Shown here in pieces: positions 28,585 to 36,518 of a stretch of DNA of 64,000 nt (position 1 is its first letter; the number at the start of each line of letters is the position of its first letter). The translations under genes and the position numbers were made by a program. The notes under the pieces were generated by a model that was not told where the DNA came from, ran no database searches, and saw only the letters and a list, made by a program, of their open reading frames with translations. The stretch is taken from the NCBI GenBank assembly GCA_902363625.1, contig CABJAS010000007.1, positions 62,001 to 126,000 on the forward strand. The letters are read 5' to 3'. This stretch comes from Clostridiaceae bacterium. Its GTDB lineage: Bacteria > Bacillota_I > Bacilli_A > Erysipelotrichales > Coprobacillaceae.

Positions 28585-29332
28585 ATGTCTTCTCTCTTTG
28601 AAAGGTGTGTCTCAAGTTTATATAAATAAAGGACAAGCAAATGAGGCCTTGAAACATATTGATTTAACTATTTACCAAGGGGAATGCTTAGGGATTGTCG
28701 GACAAAGCGGTTGTGGCAAAAGTACATTAGGAAAAATTATCTCATTGATCGATCAGCCTTCTGGGGGAGAGGTATATTACAAAGGCAATAAAATCCAATT
28801 TCATGATCGTTACATTTATCCTATCAGAAAAGAGATTCAATATATTTTTCAAGATCCTATCAGCGCTTTTTCACCACGTATGAAAATAAAAAAATTCTTA
28901 CTTGAGCCTTATATTCATTTTATGCTTTGTCCTAAAAAAGAAGCTTTAGATCACATAAAACATAATTTAAAGCAGGTGGGATTGGATCAAAGCTGTTTAA
29001 ATAAATATCCTCATCAATTAAGCGGGGGACAACTGCAAAGGATTGTCATTGCAAGAACATTATCCATGTCCCCTAAGCTAATCGTCTGTGATGAAATGAC
29101 CAGTGCTTTAGATGTGATTGTACAAGATGAGATTCTAACGTTAATGAAGCAATTACAGGTAGAAAACCAACTGACTTTAGTGTTTATTTCTCACGATCTT
29201 TCACTTGTTCAACGATTTTGTGATCGCACAATGGTTTTATTGGAGGGAGAACAAGTAACCTGCTTAAATAGCCAAGATTTTAGCACTTCAACCCATCCTT
29301 ATATACGATTATTAAAAGATTCTTTACTTTAA
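28577..29332 (+). CDS. ABC importer ATPase 2 (DppF/NikE-like)
   Basis: A 251-residue partner ATPase. Walker A is GQSGCGKST, the Q-loop FQDPISAF, the signature LSGGQLQRIVIARTL and Walker B LIVCDEMTSALD, where Met replaces the usual Pro after the catalytic Glu. The H-loop is FISHDLS and HPYIRLL closes it. GGAGGGAGG upstream is strong. A terminator follows immediately, ending the six-gene operon. Confidence 0.93.
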   Translation: MDECLLSLKGVSQVYINKGQANEALKHIDLTIYQGECLGIVGQSGCGKSTLGKIISLIDQPSGGEVYYKGNKIQFHDRYIYPIRKEIQYIFQDPISAFSPRMKIKKFLLEPYIHFMLCPKKEALDHIKHNLKQVGLDQSCLNKYPHQLSGGQLQRIVIARTLSMSPKLIVCDEMTSALDVIVQDEILTLMKQLQVENQLTLVFISHDLSLVQRFCDRTMVLLEGEQVTCLNSQDFSTSTHPYIRLLKDSLL

Positions 29333-29336
29333 AAAT

Positions 29337-29360
29337 ACACTTGATAAAAGTGTGTTTTTT
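29337..29360 (+). terminator. Terminator of the methyltransferase/ABC operon
   Basis: ACACTT (29337-29342) pairs with AAGTGT (29348-29353) and continues into GTTTTTT. Confidence 0.8.
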
Positions 29361-29674
29361 ATACAGGTAAATGACTCACGAAAAATTGGAGATTATCAAA
29401 AGTGACTGAGAAAGCCAAAGGATACAGCTCATTATGTGTTAGTAGTTTAAAAATGCTGATACAGTGGGATTGAAACTATATTGAATCTTTATTAATAAAT
29501 TTGTTTTATCCAATGCTATAGTAAAGATTAATATTTAGTTTCATTTGTTGGATTATATGATTAACTATTGATGAGGCTTACTGTTTTCTTGTTTTAGATA
29601 TAGAAAAAAACTGTATAAGACATTTTTAACTTACACAGTTTTCCCACTTAGCAGTATGCTTTTTATTAAAATCT
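29361..29674. other. Gene-free stretch between convergent operons
   Basis: About 310 AT-rich bases with no convincing ORF, promoter or repeat. The right end holds the minus-strand terminator of the dehydrogenase gene at 29604; I see nothing else in it. Confidence 0.5.
29604..29642 (-). terminator. Terminator of the dehydrogenase operon
   Basis: On the minus strand a 13-pair stem (29607-29619 with 29630-29642, one wobble) runs into TTTC. Confidence 0.8.
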
Positions 29675-30469
29675 TTAAATATCCAATGTGATGTTTCTAT
29701 CTTCTAGCCATTGATCGAATTCTTTACCGATTAATTTTTCATTATTAAATTTATCGGATAAATCGGAAGCTAAAAACAATGCGATCTTATTCATTACTGT
29801 AGGTTCTAAAATTGGCATATTATTCTTTTTAAAAAATTCTTTAACTCCTTTTTTTGCCATTGCAGTATCTGTAAATCCTCCTGGACAGATGACATTTACT
29901 GTAATATTTAATGCCTTTAATTCTTCTGCGAGAATAGCAGTCATAGTTTCAGAGGCGGCTTTAGAAGGTCCATAAGGAATCTGCCCCGGCATTGTCATTG
30001 TATTAGTGCTAGTAGAAATATAGACAAGTTTACCCTTACCATTTTTTGCCATCAGAGGTACAAAGTATTTTGATACTATAAAATATCCTGTAAAATTAGT
30101 TTCTATAATCATGCGAAATGAATCTACAGGAATTTCATAAAAGTGATGTCCAGGCTTTAATTTATCCATTCCCTTCACATTATCACCGACACCTGCTCCG
30201 TTAATTAATACATCTAAATGATCAAAATGACTGTTGTACCAATCTGCTGCATTTTTTACTGAATCCTCTTTTGTTATGTCCATTTGCATAGTGTATATAT
30301 TCTTATAATTTTTTGATAATAATTTATAAGCATTATCTAATTCACTTTCTTTAAATGATGACATAATAACGGTAGCACCATGGATTAATAGTTCTTTTGT
30401 CATTTCCAGTCCCATACCACTGGAACCTCCTGTAATCAATACGTTTTTTCCTTTTAATTGAATACTCAT
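29675..30469 (-). CDS. Short-chain dehydrogenase/reductase (SDR), substrate unknown
   Basis: A 264-residue classical SDR. The cofactor motif VLITGGSSGMGLEM is near residue 9, the NAG-equivalent is INGAGVGD near 90, and the catalytic Ser-Tyr-Lys set lies in YISTSTN and YGPSKAASE (about 147-173). The protein is soluble and uses NAD(P)(H). AAGGAGG precedes the ATG. An RpiR-like regulator lies 54 nt upstream on the same strand, suggesting a regulated two-gene unit, perhaps for a sugar or polyol. Confidence 0.88.
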   Translation of the reverse strand: MSIQLKGKNVLITGGSSGMGLEMTKELLIHGATVIMSSFKESELDNAYKLLSKNYKNIYTMQMDITKEDSVKNAADWYNSHFDHLDVLINGAGVGDNVKGMDKLKPGHHFYEIPVDSFRMIIETNFTGYFIVSKYFVPLMAKNGKGKLVYISTSTNTMTMPGQIPYGPSKAASETMTAILAEELKALNITVNVICPGGFTDTAMAKKGVKEFFKKNNMPILEPTVMNKIALFLASDLSDKFNNEKLIGKEFDQWLEDRNITLDI

Positions 30470-30523
30470 ATTATAAATCCTCCTTATCGCAATTCATTTT
30501 AGCACAATAAGAAAAATCTAGGT

Positions 30524-31225
30524 TCACAGTTTGTAAACATAGATTTGTTTAGAAAAGGATTCAATCCAATAAAATAAATAAAGCGTTGTTAAATCAGTAT
30601 TCTGTTTGAAAAAATCAGAGATATTCCAGTGTATACATTCTTCAAACATGTTTTTAATATCATTTTCAATAGCTTGACTAAAGGATAAAAAGATTGAATT
30701 GTCTTCAATCACTCTTTCTTTTATCAAATCTGTCACTAAGATCACTGTAAATCCCATAATTTCAGCACTATTCATATCATCCATCATCATTTGAAACCTA
30801 GAAGCTAAAACTTCCCTGTTATCTTTACCATATACATATAAATATTTTGAAGAATAAACATCCTCACAAAAATAATCGATCGATTGTGGCAGCATACTAT
30901 TGTTATTCGTATTTACTATTTTTATAAAGGAATCCAAAGCTTTATTTAATTCATTGTCGAATATACGTGCATCTTTTGGTATATTATCTTTACAATAGCG
31001 TAGATAATCATTACAGTCTTTTTTAAACTGTATGTAATCACGATATCCTAATTCCTTAATAAACTTGGAAACCATTCCTTTAGAAACATGACATTCATCT
31101 GCGATTTCGGTTAAGGTCATACGAGATACTTTAGTCATATTGGTCTTTATATACCTTGCTAATACATGACGTACATCCCATACATCATTACTTAGAATCA
31201 CATTGTTTATTTTCTGATTTAACAT
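30524..31225 (-). CDS. RpiR-like regulator with degenerate SIS domain
   Basis: About 233 residues. The N-terminal helix-turn-helix is a good RpiR match (MTLTEIADECHVSKGMVSKF and ELGYRDYIQFKKD, about residues 36-72). The C-terminal half has the SIS strand YLYVYGKDN but lacks the usual Ser-Gly-x-T/S phosphosugar loop, reading FLSFSQAIEN instead, so ligand sensing may be lost or changed. I take the ATG at 31225, 8 nt after AAGG; ATG 31231 and GTG 31234 are too close. A TATAAT-type promoter is visible on the minus strand near 31253-31280. Confidence 0.75.
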   Translation of the reverse strand: MLNQKINNVILSNDVWDVRHVLARYIKTNMTKVSRMTLTEIADECHVSKGMVSKFIKELGYRDYIQFKKDCNDYLRYCKDNIPKDARIFDNELNKALDSFIKIVNTNNNSMLPQSIDYFCEDVYSSKYLYVYGKDNREVLASRFQMMMDDMNSAEIMGFTVILVTDLIKERVIEDNSIFLSFSQAIENDIKNMFEECIHWNISDFFKQNTDLTTLYLFYWIESFSKQIYVYKL

Positions 31226-31415
31226 ATCCATCACCTTCTTATAGAATATAATTATACTAAAAATGATTTTTTACAACAAGTATATTAAGAATCTATACAA
31301 TACTCAATATAACAACTATGGTGGGGATTTATCTATATCTAATACATGTTATTGGCTCAGCTTTGAAGCAGGGCTGTTTTACTATTTTAAAAACTGAGAG
31401 GAGAATTGTAATATA

Positions 31416-31444
31416 TTGCGAATTATGTCTGTAAAAGTTATAAT
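31416..31444 (+). promoter_or_regulatory. Promoter of the 39-codon ORF
   Basis: TTGCGA (31416-31421) and a perfect TATAAT (31439-31444) are 17 bp apart. Confidence 0.7.
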
Positions 31445-31474
31445 AAAGTAAAATATCGCTTTGAGAGGCTTCAT

Positions 31475-31594
31475 ATGAAGAATCATTTAATAAAGGGATT
31501 GGTTAATACTATGAGAAATAAAAAAGATAAACGGAAGAAACTTGTGAAATTATTAGATTCTATGCGGGAGAACTGCTTTGAAATCATTCAATAG
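31475..31594 (+). CDS. 39-residue basic small protein, unknown
   Basis: A 39-codon ORF with GAGAGG 6 nt upstream and a well-spaced promoter 30 nt before it. The peptide is rich in Lys/Arg (RNKKDKRKKLVKLL in the middle) and ends in CFEIIQ. It is too short for a confident family. It sits immediately before the remnant of an exporter ATPase, which may mean it is a leftover of a peptide-export locus or an independent small regulator. Confidence 0.45.
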   Translation: MKNHLIKGLVNTMRNKKDKRKKLVKLLDSMRENCFEIIQ

Positions 31595-31638
31595 AATTAT
31601 AAGAAATATGCTATATCTATATAAGGAAATTAACCTAA

Positions 31639-31866
31639 TCGAGTGCTGGTGAGTCACAGATGTTTGAAATAGCACGAGCATTATATAAAGGATATATTTT
31701 TGTTACTCATAGAATGAGTAGCTGCAAATTCAGTAAAAGAATCTTTGTGCTTGAAGATGGAATGATTGTTCAGGAAGGCAGTCATGAGGAATTGGTGAAT
31801 GATAAAAGAGGATTATATAGTCAACTGTGGGAAGCACAGGCACAATTATATGACAATCATGGGTAA
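31639..31866 (+). pseudogene. Remnant of an exporter-type ABC ATPase
   Basis: About 75 codons in one frame. They begin with a decayed ABC signature (SSAGESQMFEIARAL) directly after an in-frame TAA, then jump from ALYKG to IFVTHRMSS, the H-loop. The whole Walker B segment between, normally some 30-40 residues, is missing without loss of frame. The C-terminal end (VLEDGMIVQEGSHEELV) is typical of lantibiotic/multidrug exporter ATPases. With no Walker A or B it cannot hydrolyse ATP, so I call it a doubly deleted pseudogene. Confidence 0.8.
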
Positions 31867-32410
31867 TTTATTTTATTTATTCTGTCATCTTTAGATGACA
31901 GAGGGATGATTATAATAAAGGGATCACACATAATTAAATAATTATTATTTTAGGCAGTCCAATGTGGTATTGCCTTTTTAGTATCTATAAAATCCGGTAA
32001 AGAACGCATCTAATCTAAAACTACTAATAAGATATAATTATGCTGGAATACAAAAAGCTGTACTCCTAATAAAGTTACAAGTACAATTTAGGTACCATCG
32101 CTGTATGGAGAAAAAACTACAAATTTGTAGAACAGCTAGTTGACTATGGCAGTGATGTGCGTCAGGTTATGATACAACAAATGCGACTGAATCTATTTAT
32201 TCAAATTTTTGCATGGTAATGTAAAAAGGCATCTCTACAAATAAAAGTGCCTTATTTAAATAACTATATTTTCGATGTACAGAGTTTAAACGGAAATGGG
32301 ATGAGAACGATCCGTAATTGGTCGCTGGTTTTGAATTAGCTTAGGATTCATGACAAGGTCACAACGTGTTTAGCTCGATATCCTAAATGATTTTATTTAC
32401 TTACACACTT
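31867..32410. other. Gene-poor stretch, probable decayed DNA
   Basis: About 540 bases. It contains a perfect 9-pair hairpin without T tract (31882-31901) and a terminator-like hairpin at 31952. A frame open for about 45 codons ends near 32220 (fragment WRKNYKFVEQLVDYGSDVRQ) and has no start site. It looks like coding DNA in decay, but I cannot name the source. Confidence 0.4.
31952..31979 (+). terminator. Terminator-like hairpin downstream of the ABC remnant
   Basis: AGGCAGT (31952-31958) pairs with ATTGCCT (31968-31974, one wobble), followed by TTTTT. It probably served the lost transporter operon. Confidence 0.5.
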
Positions 32411-32860
32411 TTAATTGTTATCAATAATATTTGCATTCAGTGAAAATCCACAGTCAAAACTTTTTTCAATATTATCAATTTTTCCTTCTTTGGTGGTAGC
32501 TGTTCCTAAATATTTAAGAGTAGTTTCATTATCTTGGATTTCTATATCTAGTTTGATATTCGATGTTTCATAAGTGTCCCGTATATATGTACAAAAGAAT
32601 TCATGCTGCATAATAATACTGTTAAGTTTTAACTCTATAGATGCAGAAGGGTCCGCAATTCCAGTCGGTGCAATACTGATATGGGGTGCTTCAATTTTAA
32701 TGCCTTCTTTTCCTGTGCCGCCATCACTGATTTGAATAGTAACTTCAGGATGATATGAACACCAAAAATAATATGCTCCAACACTGCAAACCATGAATAC
32801 AATAATCCCTAATATGACTAAATTTCTTGTCTTTATCTTAAATTCTATATATTCTTTCAT
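32411..32860 (-). CDS. Membrane-anchored protein of unknown function
   Basis: A 149-residue protein with a basic N-terminus, one transmembrane segment (about residues 14-34, LVILGIIVFMVCSVGAYYFW) and an extracellular beta-rich domain without recognisable motifs. GGAGAG lies 9 nt before the ATG. Two lone cysteines follow in the outer domain (residues near 90 and 137). I do not recognise a family. Its neighbours are decayed sequence, so context gives no hint; codon use looks normal and the frame is intact. Confidence 0.6.
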   Translation of the reverse strand: MKEYIEFKIKTRNLVILGIIVFMVCSVGAYYFWCSYHPEVTIQISDGGTGKEGIKIEAPHISIAPTGIADPSASIELKLNSIIMQHEFFCTYIRDTYETSNIKLDIEIQDNETTLKYLGTATTKEGKIDNIEKSFDCGFSLNANIIDNN

Positions 32861-33606
32861 ATTTTTGACTCTCCATTCTTATTCTCAAATAGAATAATCC
32901 AATTTAACATAGCTATAAGTCTGATTAATAAACTATTTTCTATGATTTTTCTACTAATAGATGACTCTAGGGATATCCGTTACTTTATCAAACTTCATAA
33001 TACGCATATCTCCATATAAAATATCATCTAACCTAAAAATATATATTAAATAAATAACCCGTCTGCTTCCAATAGGTTATTTATCATTCTAAAGTAATTG
33101 TATCAAAAACACACTTTATAAAAAAGCTTATTTAATAAAATGGTTCTCATTTAATCATTGAGAAACTTAATTAATATATAAATTAACAGTATAAAATTTA
33201 TTATAGACAATCCTTATTGCTGAGCAAACAAATTTTGCATAAATAAAATTCCTGATTAAATCATAAATTTTCGTATTTTAATATAAAAATGTAATTATTT
33301 ATAAGCTTCTTCAATCGAAACGGCTAGCATTGTCCTAAATAAATTTCTAAGTCTACTTAAATCTATTTAAGTGTCACCAAATCTTATTAAGTTTCGAAAA
33401 ATCAAATCATTTAAAATAGTATATGATTTGTGTGCAACCCATAACCTCGCATATCAACTCTAAAAGTCTGGTGAAGTTTTAGCAATTTAATTGCAAGTAA
33501 ATATTTTATGTTGAAGGGAATTATAGTGAGTAAATAAATCTTTTAATAAAAATAAGAATTTAATCAATAATATACTTGTAGTAAAATTATGTGAGGTGAA
33601 TAAATT
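32861..33606. other. 745-base AT-rich gene-free stretch with remnants
   Basis: No intact gene is visible. It contains an AAATAACC/GGTTATTT hairpin at about 33053-33083 that may be an orphan terminator, and a minus-strand open stretch 33080-32954 with coding-like sequence (LDDILYGDMRIMKFDKVTD) but no start. It also holds the GGGtGRT tail remnant at 33295 and the promoter region of the RelA/SpoT-like gene. Confidence 0.5.
33295..33330 (-). pseudogene. C-terminal remnant of a second GGGtGRT gene
   Basis: Read on the minus strand this ends LAVSIEEAYK-stop, matching VAVAIEEACK-stop of the intact GGGtGRT gene 1.2 kb away. At base level 27 of the first 32 positions agree, including identical stop-codon context. 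Nothing upstream of these 12 codons matches, so it is a truncated duplicate or a leftover breakpoint. Confidence 0.6.
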
Positions 33607-34421
<815 letters not shown>

Positions 34422-34431
34422 AGAAGTATTT

Positions 34432-34460
34432 AGCAATCTTTGGATTGCTTTTTATTTTTG
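34432..34460 (+). terminator. Terminator of the RelA/SpoT-like bicistron
   Basis: AGCAATC (34432-34438) and GATTGCT (34443-34449) form a perfect stem followed by TTTTATTTTTG. Confidence 0.85.
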
Positions 34461-34466
34461 TAAAGA

Positions 34467-34494
34467 TAAAAAAGCCATGATTTCCATCATGACT
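34467..34494 (-). terminator. Terminator after the GGGtGRT gene
   Basis: On the minus strand a nine-pair stem (34473-34481 with 34486-34494, one wobble) runs into TTTTTTAT. Confidence 0.75.
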
Positions 34495-34513
34495 TCATGT
34501 TTTATAGTATAAA

Positions 34514-35512
34514 TTATTTACAAGCTTCTTCGATCGCTACAGCTACAGCAACAGTTGCTCCAACCATTGGGTTGTTACCCATACCGATTAATCCCATCAT
34601 TTCTACGTGAGCAGGAACTGATGAAGAACCAGCGAATTGAGCATCTGAATGCATACGTCCCATAGTATCAGTCATACCATAAGAAGCAGGTCCAGCTCCC
34701 ATATTATCTGGGTGTAATGTACGTCCAGTACCACCACCAGAAGCTACTGAGAAATATTTTTTACCTTGTTCGATACATTCTTTTTTATATGTACCAGCAA
34801 CAGGATGTTGGAAACGAGTAGGGTTTGTAGAGTTACCAGTGATTGATACATCTACACCTTCACGATGCATGATTGCTACCCCTTCACGAACATCATCAGC
34901 ACCATAGCAGTTTACTTTTGCTCTTGGTCCATCTGAGTAAGCAGTAGTAGAAAGAACTTTTACTTCTCCTGTGAAATAATCAAATTGAGTTTCTACATAA
35001 GTGAATCCATTGATTCTTGAGATGATTTTAGCAGCATCTTTACCTAAACCGTTTAAGATAACTCTTAATGGTTTAGTTCTAACTTTGTTAGCTTTTTCAG
35101 CGATCTTGATAGCTCCTTCAGCAGCAGCGAAAGATTCATGTCCGGCTAAGAAAGCGAAACATTCTGTGTTTTCATCTAATAACATTGAACCTAAGTTACC
35201 ATGTCCTAAACCAACTTTACGATCATCAGCTACAGATCCTGGAATACAGAATGATTGTAACCCGATACCGATTGTTTTAGCGGCATCTACAGCTTTAGTA
35301 TCACCGTTTTTGATTGCCATTGCAGCACCTACAGTGTAAGCCCAACAAGCATTTTCAAAACAGATTGGCTGAGTTGATTTTACGATATCGTAAACATTAA
35401 TTCCTTTTTCATCGCAGATAGCTTTTGCTTCTTCGATAGATTTGATATCAAATTTTGCTAATGCAGCGTTAATTTGATCAATTCTTCTTTCATAACTTTC
35501 AAATAATGCCAT
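34514..35512 (-). CDS. GGGtGRT family protein
   Basis: A 332-residue protein of the family named after its GGGTGRT motif, here in FSVASGGGTGRTLHPDNMGAG (in parts; about residue 252). Other conserved-looking stretches are GLGHGNLGSMLLDENTECFAF (in parts) and VSITGNSTNPTRFQHP. No signal peptide or membrane segment. The biochemical role of the family is, to my knowledge, unestablished; it is regularly found next to a NifU-like scaffold, as here (15 nt apart), suggesting work on iron-sulfur or sulfur chemistry. GGGGG precedes the ATG. A 12-codon remnant of a sister gene lies at 33295. Confidence 0.9.
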   Translation of the reverse strand: MALFESYERRIDQINAALAKFDIKSIEEAKAICDEKGINVYDIVKSTQPICFENACWAYTVGAAMAIKNGDTKAVDAAKTIGIGLQSFCIPGSVADDRKVGLGHGNLGSMLLDENTECFAFLAGHESFAAAEGAIKIAEKANKVRTKPLRVILNGLGKDAAKIISRINGFTYVETQFDYFTGEVKVLSTTAYSDGPRAKVNCYGADDVREGVAIMHREGVDVSITGNSTNPTRFQHPVAGTYKKECIEQGKKYFSVASGGGTGRTLHPDNMGAGPASYGMTDTMGRMHSDAQFAGSSSVPAHVEMMGLIGMGNNPMVGATVAVAVAIEEACK

Positions 35513-35527
35513 TGTTTGTACCCCCTA

Positions 35528-36220
35528 TTATTCCTTTCTTGGATCGATGTACTTAGCAGCTTCTTCAAATCTACCGTAAGTTCCAGTAGCTTCAGCCATT
35601 GCTTCATTAGCATCTTTTCCAGCTTTAATCATATCCATCATTCTACCTAAGTTGATGAATTCATAACCGATGATTTCCCCATTAGCATCTAAAGCGATTT
35701 TGTTAATGTAACCTTCAGTTAATTCTAAGTATCTAGGTCCTTTTAATTTAGTTGCATAAGATGTACCAGTCATACTTCTTAAACCTTTACCTAAATCTTC
35801 AAGTCCGGCACCGATAGGTAATCCACCTTCTGAGAAAGCAGATTGAGTACGTCCATAAACGATTTGTAAGAATAATTCTCTCATTGCAGTATTGATAGCA
35901 TCACAAACTAAGTCAGTGTTTAAACCTTCTAATAAAGTTTTACCAACTAAAGCTTCAGAAGCCATTGCTGCAGAGTGAGTCATCCCTGAACATCCGATTG
36001 TTTCAATCAATGCTTCTTCAATGATTCCTTCTTTAACATTTAAAGTTAATTTACAAGCCCCTTGCTGAGGTGCACACCAACCGATACCATGTGTTAAACC
36101 GCTGATGTCTTTAATTTCTTTTGAATATACCCATTTTCCTTCTTCTGGAATTGGAGCACATCCGTGTGAAGCGCCAATTTTAACACTACACATTTGTTCT
36201 ACTTCATGTGAATAAATCAT
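35528..36220 (-). CDS. NifU-like iron-sulfur scaffold protein paired with GGGtGRT
   Basis: A 230-residue protein with a NifU/IscU-like N-terminal scaffold fold. Cysteines in GIGWCAPQQGACKL (about residues 46-59) and ETIGCSGMTHSAAMASEALV (about 86-105) sit where scaffold ligands are expected, though the third canonical ligand region reads NTAMRELFLQI without Cys. It therefore may bind a cluster differently from IscU. AAAGGAG lies 12 nt before the ATG. A textbook promoter is found upstream on the minus strand (36319-36347), and the GGGtGRT gene is co-transcribed. Confidence 0.82.
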   Translation of the reverse strand: MIYSHEVEQMCSVKIGASHGCAPIPEEGKWVYSKEIKDISGLTHGIGWCAPQQGACKLTLNVKEGIIEEALIETIGCSGMTHSAAMASEALVGKTLLEGLNTDLVCDAINTAMRELFLQIVYGRTQSAFSEGGLPIGAGLEDLGKGLRSMTGTSYATKLKGPRYLELTEGYINKIALDANGEIIGYEFINLGRMMDMIKAGKDANEAMAEATGTYGRFEEAAKYIDPRKE

Positions 36221-36318
36221 GTTTTAATAAACTCCTTTCATTTGATTATGATTTCAATTTCCGTATGAATACAATAACTATTCATGCATCTTTAAGGCAA
36301 CCGTAATTACCTAGACTT

Positions 36319-36347
36319 AGTATAAAGTAAAGAGGCTCTAAAGTCAA
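36319..36347 (-). promoter_or_regulatory. Promoter of the NifU-like/GGGtGRT operon
   Basis: On the minus strand TTGACT (36342-36347) and TATACT (36319-36324) are 17 bp apart. A leader of about 90 nt with two small hairpins precedes the NifU-like ATG. Confidence 0.75.
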
Positions 36348-36450
36348 TTGCACTTTCAGTCATTTTTAGGTCAAATAAGATAAAATTCCTTATAAAAAAT
36401 GGAAATCTACAATTACTTTTTAAATATCTAAAAAAGAAATTTTTAATATT

Positions 36451-36467
36451 TCTTAAGATTCTCTTAA
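36451..36467 (+). promoter_or_regulatory. Direct repeat, candidate response-regulator site
   Basis: TCTTAA occurs at 36451-36456 and 36462-36467, exactly 11 bp start to start and about 40 bp before a weak extended -10 (TGTTAGGAT at 36492-36500). Tandem hexamers one helical turn apart are typical of OmpR/PhoB-type response regulators. No two-component gene is in the window. Confidence 0.4.
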
Positions 36468-36518
36468 AACCCGTTTTTTGTGTTTTTTTCATGTTAGGAT
36501 ATGGACGGAGGGAAGATT

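Noticed and set aside
31882..31901. Perfect 9-pair hairpin as a terminator
   Set aside because: No T tract follows on either strand, so it does not qualify as an intrinsic terminator.
31867..33606. Insertion sequence or transposon in the AT-rich interval
   Set aside because: No transposase fragment, terminal inverted repeats or target duplication could be seen.
35001..35339. 112-codon plus-strand ORF inside the GGGtGRT gene
   Set aside because: Antisense shadow of a conserved gene; low-complexity Ala/Pro/Ser composition and no ribosome site.
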